Source: Chitinophagales bacterium
GTDB taxonomy: Bacteria; Bacteroidota; Bacteroidia; Chitinophagales; JADIYW01
Length of the DNA: 10,632 nucleotides
Reading direction: 5' to 3'
Assembly (NCBI GenBank): GCA_020848315.1
Contig: JADLAH010000028.1
Span: forward strand, 1 to 10,632
A model generated the notes under the pieces. That model did no database searches and was not told where the DNA came from. It saw nothing but the letters and a program-made list of their open reading frames with translations. Position numbers and translations under genes: made by a program. Positions 7,473 through 10,632 of the stretch are shown here, piece by piece; positions within the stretch are counted from its first letter, which is position 1, and every line of letters starts with the position of its first letter.

Positions 7473-8090
7473 ATGAAATTCAATAAATCCTACCTGAAGG
7501 CTTTACCACTGACACTGTTACTGCTGGGTATGGTATTGTATAAATACCGTTATACGCTGAAACTTGCAAAACCCGTTTTGGTAGAACAGGAAGCAATAGA
7601 TTCTTCTTATCTGTATGTGAAATTTACCAAGCCAACGGTGGCGCAGGGATATCTGATGGGACGTCAGTTCAACGGAGTGGATGCCAATAAATATCCAAAG
7701 GAACAGTCCATGGACAACGGAATGGATGTGATTAATAATGACCAGTTTCAGGTGGTAAAATTATACGATGAGGCCAAAGGAATGGAAGTATATATTGCTA
7801 TACGCGATCTTACCTTGCTCACCAAAGTGCCTTTCTCCTTTGCCTTTGAAAATGGCACCAAAGTGCTGGTTACGGCATTTGTGAGAAATAAAAGTGGCGT
7901 AAATGTAATGTATGGCGGTACCATTCATAATAATTCAGGGAAGCTCAGACTGGATGCTTACAATGAAAGAACCGGTATGGTATCCGGTGAAGTGGAGGCC
8001 GATTTGGAAGCTGTCATCGAAAACGGCAGTTGTGATATTCGCAATCTGCAATTCAGAAATGCCATTCTGAAACATTCAAAAATTGAGTAG
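7473..8090 (+). CDS. Hypothetical membrane-anchored or secreted 205-residue protein
   Basis: I do not recognise this protein. The N-terminus (MKFNKSYLK, then LPLTLLLLGMVLY at about 11-23) is a positively charged stretch plus a hydrophobic helix, so it is either an uncleaved signal anchor or a signal peptide. There is no lipobox cysteine; the only cysteine is late, in GSCDIRNL. The rest is polar with alternating beta-type segments. The ending, LRLDAYNERTGMVSGEVEADLEA followed by a Phe-containing last strand, faintly recalls small Bacteroidota beta-sandwich proteins in which ligands or lipids are handled in the envelope, but this is not a family assignment. The ATG at 7473 retains the full charged-plus-hydrophobic N-terminus; a later ATG at 7530 would remove most of it. 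It probably has its own promoter. The TAG stop lies nine bases from the convergent ABC transporter stop. Confidence 0.72.
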   Translation: MKFNKSYLKALPLTLLLLGMVLYKYRYTLKLAKPVLVEQEAIDSSYLYVKFTKPTVAQGYLMGRQFNGVDANKYPKEQSMDNGMDVINNDQFQVVKLYDEAKGMEVYIAIRDLTLLTKVPFSFAFENGTKVLVTAFVRNKSGVNVMYGGTIHNNSGKLRLDAYNERTGMVSGEVEADLEAVIENGSCDIRNLQFRNAILKHSKIE

Positions 8091-8099
8091 CCATTTCTT

Positions 8100-9908
8100 T
8101 TAGTATAGCTGATATTGTAGTTTCAGCAATTGATTGTACAGTCCGTTTTCCAGTTGACTAAGCGTATCGTGATTCCCTTCTTCAATGATTTTCCCGTGAT
8201 TTAAAACCAGGATTTTATCTGCATTGCGGATGGTAGACAGGCGATGTGCGATGATGATACTGGTGCGTCCTTCCATCAGTGTATCCAGTGCAGCCTGTAC
8301 CAATTTTTCGGAAGAGGCATCTAATGCGCTGGTAGCTTCATCCAGCAACAAAATCGCAGGGTCTTTCAGAATGGCTCTGGCAATCGCAATACGTTGCCGT
8401 TGTCCGCCGGACAGTTTTACGCCTCTTTCACCGACAACAGTATCCAGTCCGTCCGGAAAGCGTTCAATAAATTCCATGGCATTCGCTTTCTGTGCCGCAT
8501 AAATTACTTCTTCATCTGTTGCATCCAGTTTTCCATAAAGGATATTTTCGCGTATAGTGCCGCCAAATAAAATCACCTCCTGCGGAACAATTGCCATGTT
8601 GTTGCGCAATTGTTTGATGCTGATGGTGTTGGAGTCGATATTGTCGATGCTGATGCGTCCGGATTGCGGTTCGTAAAAACGCAGTAATAGTTGTATAATG
8701 GTTGATTTGCCGGCTCCGGAAGGGCCCACCAACGCTACTTTCTGTCCTGGCTGAATCGTAAAACTCAATTGGTCAAATATAGTCACATCTGTTCTGCTGG
8801 GATAGGCGAATGAAATATTATCGAAGGTGATTTTTCCTTTTAATTTCACCGGCTCATACGTGTCGGTATCAGATTCCTGATCGCTGTCAATAATATCGAC
8901 GATACGACCGGAAGCGCCAATCGCACGGAGTATTTTTCCTAAAGAATCACTGAGTCCGCCAACAGAACCACCAATGAAAATAGTGAGGGTGAGGAATTCT
9001 ATCAGTTTGCCGATGCTCAGTCCTTCCGCCGGATTGCGGTAGTTCATTTCCACCAGTTCAGTGCCTTTCCAGAAGACATAGATGATGGAGCCAAACATGA
9101 TGACAATAATAAACGTAATGAAAACGCCGCGGTATATGGCATTTTTCATCGCTAAATCCAGTGTGCGTTGTATGCCACTGGAATATCGTTTGGATTCAAA
9201 GTGCTCGTTGGTATAAGCTTTTACGGTATTGATGCTCTGAAAAGTTTCTTCCGCGATGATATTGGCATCCGCCAGTGCATCCTGTGTCTGCCGTGAATTT
9301 TTCTGAATAAACCGTCCGAATACAATGCCTATAAAGATTACAAATGGGAAGGTGGATAGCATCACCAATGTAAGGTGAACGGAACTGTTGAACAAAAAGA
9401 TGATTCCTACAAACAGAATGGATATCTGGCGAAAAAATTCAGCTAATGTCAGAGATAAGGTATCCTGCAGCGCACTTACATCGTTCGTAATCCGGCTGGT
9501 CAGGTCACCGATTCTGTTTTCTTCGAAGAAAGCGATGTTTTTGCAGATAATCTTGTTGTAAAGGTCTTTCCGGATATTCGCGAGTGCGGGTTCATTTACT
9601 TTGGCAAACAGCCAAATACGCATAAAGGAGAAGAAACCCTGCAGCACCAGAATGCCGGTGAGGAGATAAGCCACCTGATTCCTGTCTTTGATAATATCAT
9701 TTACTTTTCCCATCGATACATCGACCAGCATACCAATGGATTTTGGGAGCGCCATTACTGTGATGCTGGAGAAAATCAATGCAATTAATCCGAAGATGAA
9801 ATAATATTTGTTAGGTTTTATGTAGTCAAAAATGCGCAGTGTTTTTAACAGAAGCTCCTTGTTTAGCTTAGGTCTGGTGGCTCCATCATTCCGGTCTCTG
9901 TTACTCAT
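8100..9908 (-). CDS. ABC exporter half-transporter (fused permease and ATPase, ABCB/MsbA type)
   Basis: A complete 602-residue inner-membrane exporter subunit expected to work as a homodimer. The N-terminal transmembrane domain (about 30-330) has six predicted helices near 35-55, 79-100, 158-175, 178-198, 260-280 and 300-318, with the cytoplasmic loop sequence FFEENRIGDLTSRITNDV typical of this exporter type. The nucleotide-binding domain (about 357-600) is intact: A-loop Tyr369, Walker A GPSGAGKST (395-403), Q-loop Gln443 in VPQEVILF, signature LSGGQ (499-503), Walker B ILLLDE (519-524) with catalytic Glu524, D-loop SALD, and H-loop His555. The substrate cannot be read from the sequence. Lipid A/MsbA-type lipid flipping and drug or peptide export are all compatible, so no gene symbol is given. 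It is the last gene of the - strand block, 69 bases after the 123-residue hypothetical gene. Confidence 0.93.
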   Translation of the reverse strand: MSNRDRNDGATRPKLNKELLLKTLRIFDYIKPNKYYFIFGLIALIFSSITVMALPKSIGMLVDVSMGKVNDIIKDRNQVAYLLTGILVLQGFFSFMRIWLFAKVNEPALANIRKDLYNKIICKNIAFFEENRIGDLTSRITNDVSALQDTLSLTLAEFFRQISILFVGIIFLFNSSVHLTLVMLSTFPFVIFIGIVFGRFIQKNSRQTQDALADANIIAEETFQSINTVKAYTNEHFESKRYSSGIQRTLDLAMKNAIYRGVFITFIIVIMFGSIIYVFWKGTELVEMNYRNPAEGLSIGKLIEFLTLTIFIGGSVGGLSDSLGKILRAIGASGRIVDIIDSDQESDTDTYEPVKLKGKITFDNISFAYPSRTDVTIFDQLSFTIQPGQKVALVGPSGAGKSTIIQLLLRFYEPQSGRISIDNIDSNTISIKQLRNNMAIVPQEVILFGGTIRENILYGKLDATDEEVIYAAQKANAMEFIERFPDGLDTVVGERGVKLSGGQRQRIAIARAILKDPAILLLDEATSALDASSEKLVQAALDTLMEGRTSIIIAHRLSTIRNADKILVLNHGKIIEEGNHDTLSQLENGLYNQLLKLQYQLY

Positions 9909-9924
9909 GCTTCTTTATTTGGTG

Positions 9925-9932
9925 TAAAAATA
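9925..9932 (-). promoter_or_regulatory. Possible -7 box (TATTTTTA on the - strand) before the ABC exporter
   Basis: Read on the - strand, TATTTTTA is one base from TAnnTTTG. TTTA at 9955-9958, 22 bases upstream, could serve as the -33 element with one mismatch. The predicted leader would be short, ending at the ATG at 9906-9908. The 69-base gap leaves room for a promoter, but the sequence is AT-rich and the match imperfect, so the ABC gene may equally be read through from the genes upstream. Confidence 0.28.
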
Positions 9933-9977
9933 CGATGTTAAATGCTATAGCCTGTAAAATACGCTTAAAGTTTACAA

Positions 9978-10349
9978 TTATTTATCGGCATCTTCCTCAT
10001 ACTGAAGGTGAATCCATTTTACAGGGTGTGGATCTTTCTTATTGTCAAGTATCAGTTCGAAATGCAGGTGGCCGTCTTCTTCATACGGCCCGTTGATAAT
10101 CCACGAGCAATAGGGAATATAGCAGAGGATATGGGCAGTCTTCAGCATAGTATATATAATGCTGGCCGGCTTTCTTTCTCGGAGGGATATCTCAAAGTGC
10201 GCTTGCATGTGTTTCTTGATTTTCCAATATTGTTCTTGTCGCAAACCAATCAGCGGTTTTCCCAGTTTGTCGGAAAACGCCTGCAAATAGGCCGCGGAGT
10301 CGGCAGGATCTTTCGTTTCATAGTTCAGTGTACACAGTATCTTTCCCAT
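9978..10349 (-). CDS. Hypothetical 123-residue soluble protein
   Basis: I do not recognise this protein. It has no signal peptide; the only hydrophobic stretch is a short one around ILCYIPYCSWII (74-85). It is rich in Lys, Tyr and His, begins MGKILCTLNYETKDPADSAAYLQ and ends with GHLHFELILDNKKDP and a charged tail, suggesting a small mixed alpha/beta cytoplasmic domain. It is chosen over the 121-codon frame on the opposite strand because its ATG lies six bases after the stop of the preceding - strand gene and because all clear neighbours read in this direction. It likely shares a transcript with that partial gene and perhaps with the ABC exporter 69 bases downstream. Nothing in the sequence indicates a function. 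Confidence 0.62.
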   Translation of the reverse strand: MGKILCTLNYETKDPADSAAYLQAFSDKLGKPLIGLRQEQYWKIKKHMQAHFEISLRERKPASIIYTMLKTAHILCYIPYCSWIINGPYEEDGHLHFELILDNKKDPHPVKWIHLQYEEDADK

Positions 10350-10355
10350 CGGAAT

Positions 10356-10632
10356 TTATCTTTTAGGAGTTAGTTTGTTTATCTGAATATCCTTCTTTGG
10401 TGTGAGTCGGTTGGCCGGCCCGCTATTGGTGGGCTGAAACAGTTTTTTCTTTCCGTTAAACAAGCCGGAATCCTGTCGGCTGAATAATTCCTTGTTCTTT
10501 TTCTCAAATGGATTGTCTTTTTTCTCTCGCACAATCAGTGGATTTTCTTCGTCAAATAGTTTATGTGACAGGAATAACTCTCTGCGTGCAGAACGGGCAA
10601 TCAGTCCCTGTGTCGGATTATAAACACCTTCA
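10356..10632 (-). CDS. C-terminal part of an unrecognised basic protein; 5' end outside window
   Basis: On the - strand the frame is open from the window edge (first full codon at 10631-10629) to a TAA at 10358-10356, giving 91 residues. The fragment begins EGVYNPTQGLIARSARRELF and continues as a polar, Lys/Arg/Asn-rich stretch with little hydrophobic content (for example REKKDNPFEKKNKELF and LTPKKDIQINKLTPKR), consistent with a disordered basic tail. No conserved motif is recognisable, so the family must be decided from the N-terminal part outside the window. The six-base gap to the next start codon (10349) argues for a real, co-transcribed gene. An alternative is a chance open frame, but 91 codons reaching the edge with operon-like spacing makes this less likely. 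Confidence 0.6.
   Translation of the reverse strand, partial: EGVYNPTQGLIARSARRELFLSHKLFDEENPLIVREKKDNPFEKKNKELFSRQDSGLFNGKKKLFQPTNSGPANRLTPKKDIQINKLTPKR

Noticed and set aside
8108..8127. Inverted repeat GCTGA...TCAGC as a shared terminator for the convergent genes
   Set aside because: Only five base pairs with a ten-base loop, no T-tract, and it lies within the last codons of the ABC transporter; likely chance.
9954..9975. Inverted repeat GTAAA...TTTAC between the 123-residue gene and the ABC exporter
   Set aside because: Five AT-rich pairs around a twelve-base loop; not distinguishable from chance in AT-rich intergenic DNA, and no T-tract follows on the - strand.
10008..10373. 121-codon open frame on the + strand opposite the 123-residue gene
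   Set aside because: It runs antisense to a frame with operon-like spacing (six bases after the previous stop), overlaps the end of the partial gene, and all clear neighbours in this block read on the - strand.
1..10632. Searched by eye for CRISPR repeats, insertion-sequence ends, transposase or integrase genes, tRNA or rRNA genes, toxin-antitoxin or restriction genes
   Set aside because: None seen; the window is filled almost completely by the genes listed and has no repeat array or mobile-element signature.

Overview
The window looks like ordinary chromosomal DNA from a member of the Bacteroidota, plausibly the Chitinophagales/Sphingobacteriales side of the phylum. The evidence is a 1744-residue secreted peptidase ending in a type IX secretion (T9SS) C-terminal sorting domain, start codons without clear Shine-Dalgarno sequences, and promoter-like boxes resembling the Bacteroidota TAnnTTTG element close to start codons. 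This phylum assignment is an inference from protein types and motifs, not from a marker-gene tree.

Layout. The left edge (1-413, +) is the C-terminal end of MutS2, with its KOW-like strand region and Smr domain. After a 50-base gap comes a tightly packed + strand run of three genes: a giant multidomain subtilisin-like (S8) peptidase exported by T9SS (464-5698), the tRNA methyltransferase MnmD (5698-6375) and a FAD-dependent DAO-family oxidoreductase (6375-7424). Each junction is a one-base stop/start overlap (TGATG, then TAATG), so translational coupling is likely. A fourth + strand gene (7473-8090) encodes an unrecognised 205-residue membrane-anchored or secreted protein and has its own TATATTTG box four bases before its ATG. 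It meets the - strand block tail to tail, with a 9-base gap.

The - strand block, read right to left, has three genes. First is the C-terminal 91 codons of an unrecognised basic protein cut by the window edge (10356-10632). Six bases later is a 123-residue hypothetical protein (9978-10349). After 69 bases comes a complete ABC exporter half-transporter (8100-9908).

How the genes work together. MnmD and the FAD oxidoreductase together resemble the two halves of the fused MnmC enzyme of Proteobacteria, in the same N-to-C order, and probably act in sequence on the wobble uridine U34 of certain tRNAs. The peptidase upstream shares the transcript but has no obvious functional link. The two small - strand genes may be co-transcribed with the ABC exporter, but nothing in them shows a shared function.

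No gap between genes exceeds 70 bases. I saw no tRNA, rRNA, CRISPR array, insertion sequence, prophage or integration signal. I found no convincing novel defence or mobile system; the most interesting item is the split MnmC-like gene pair.
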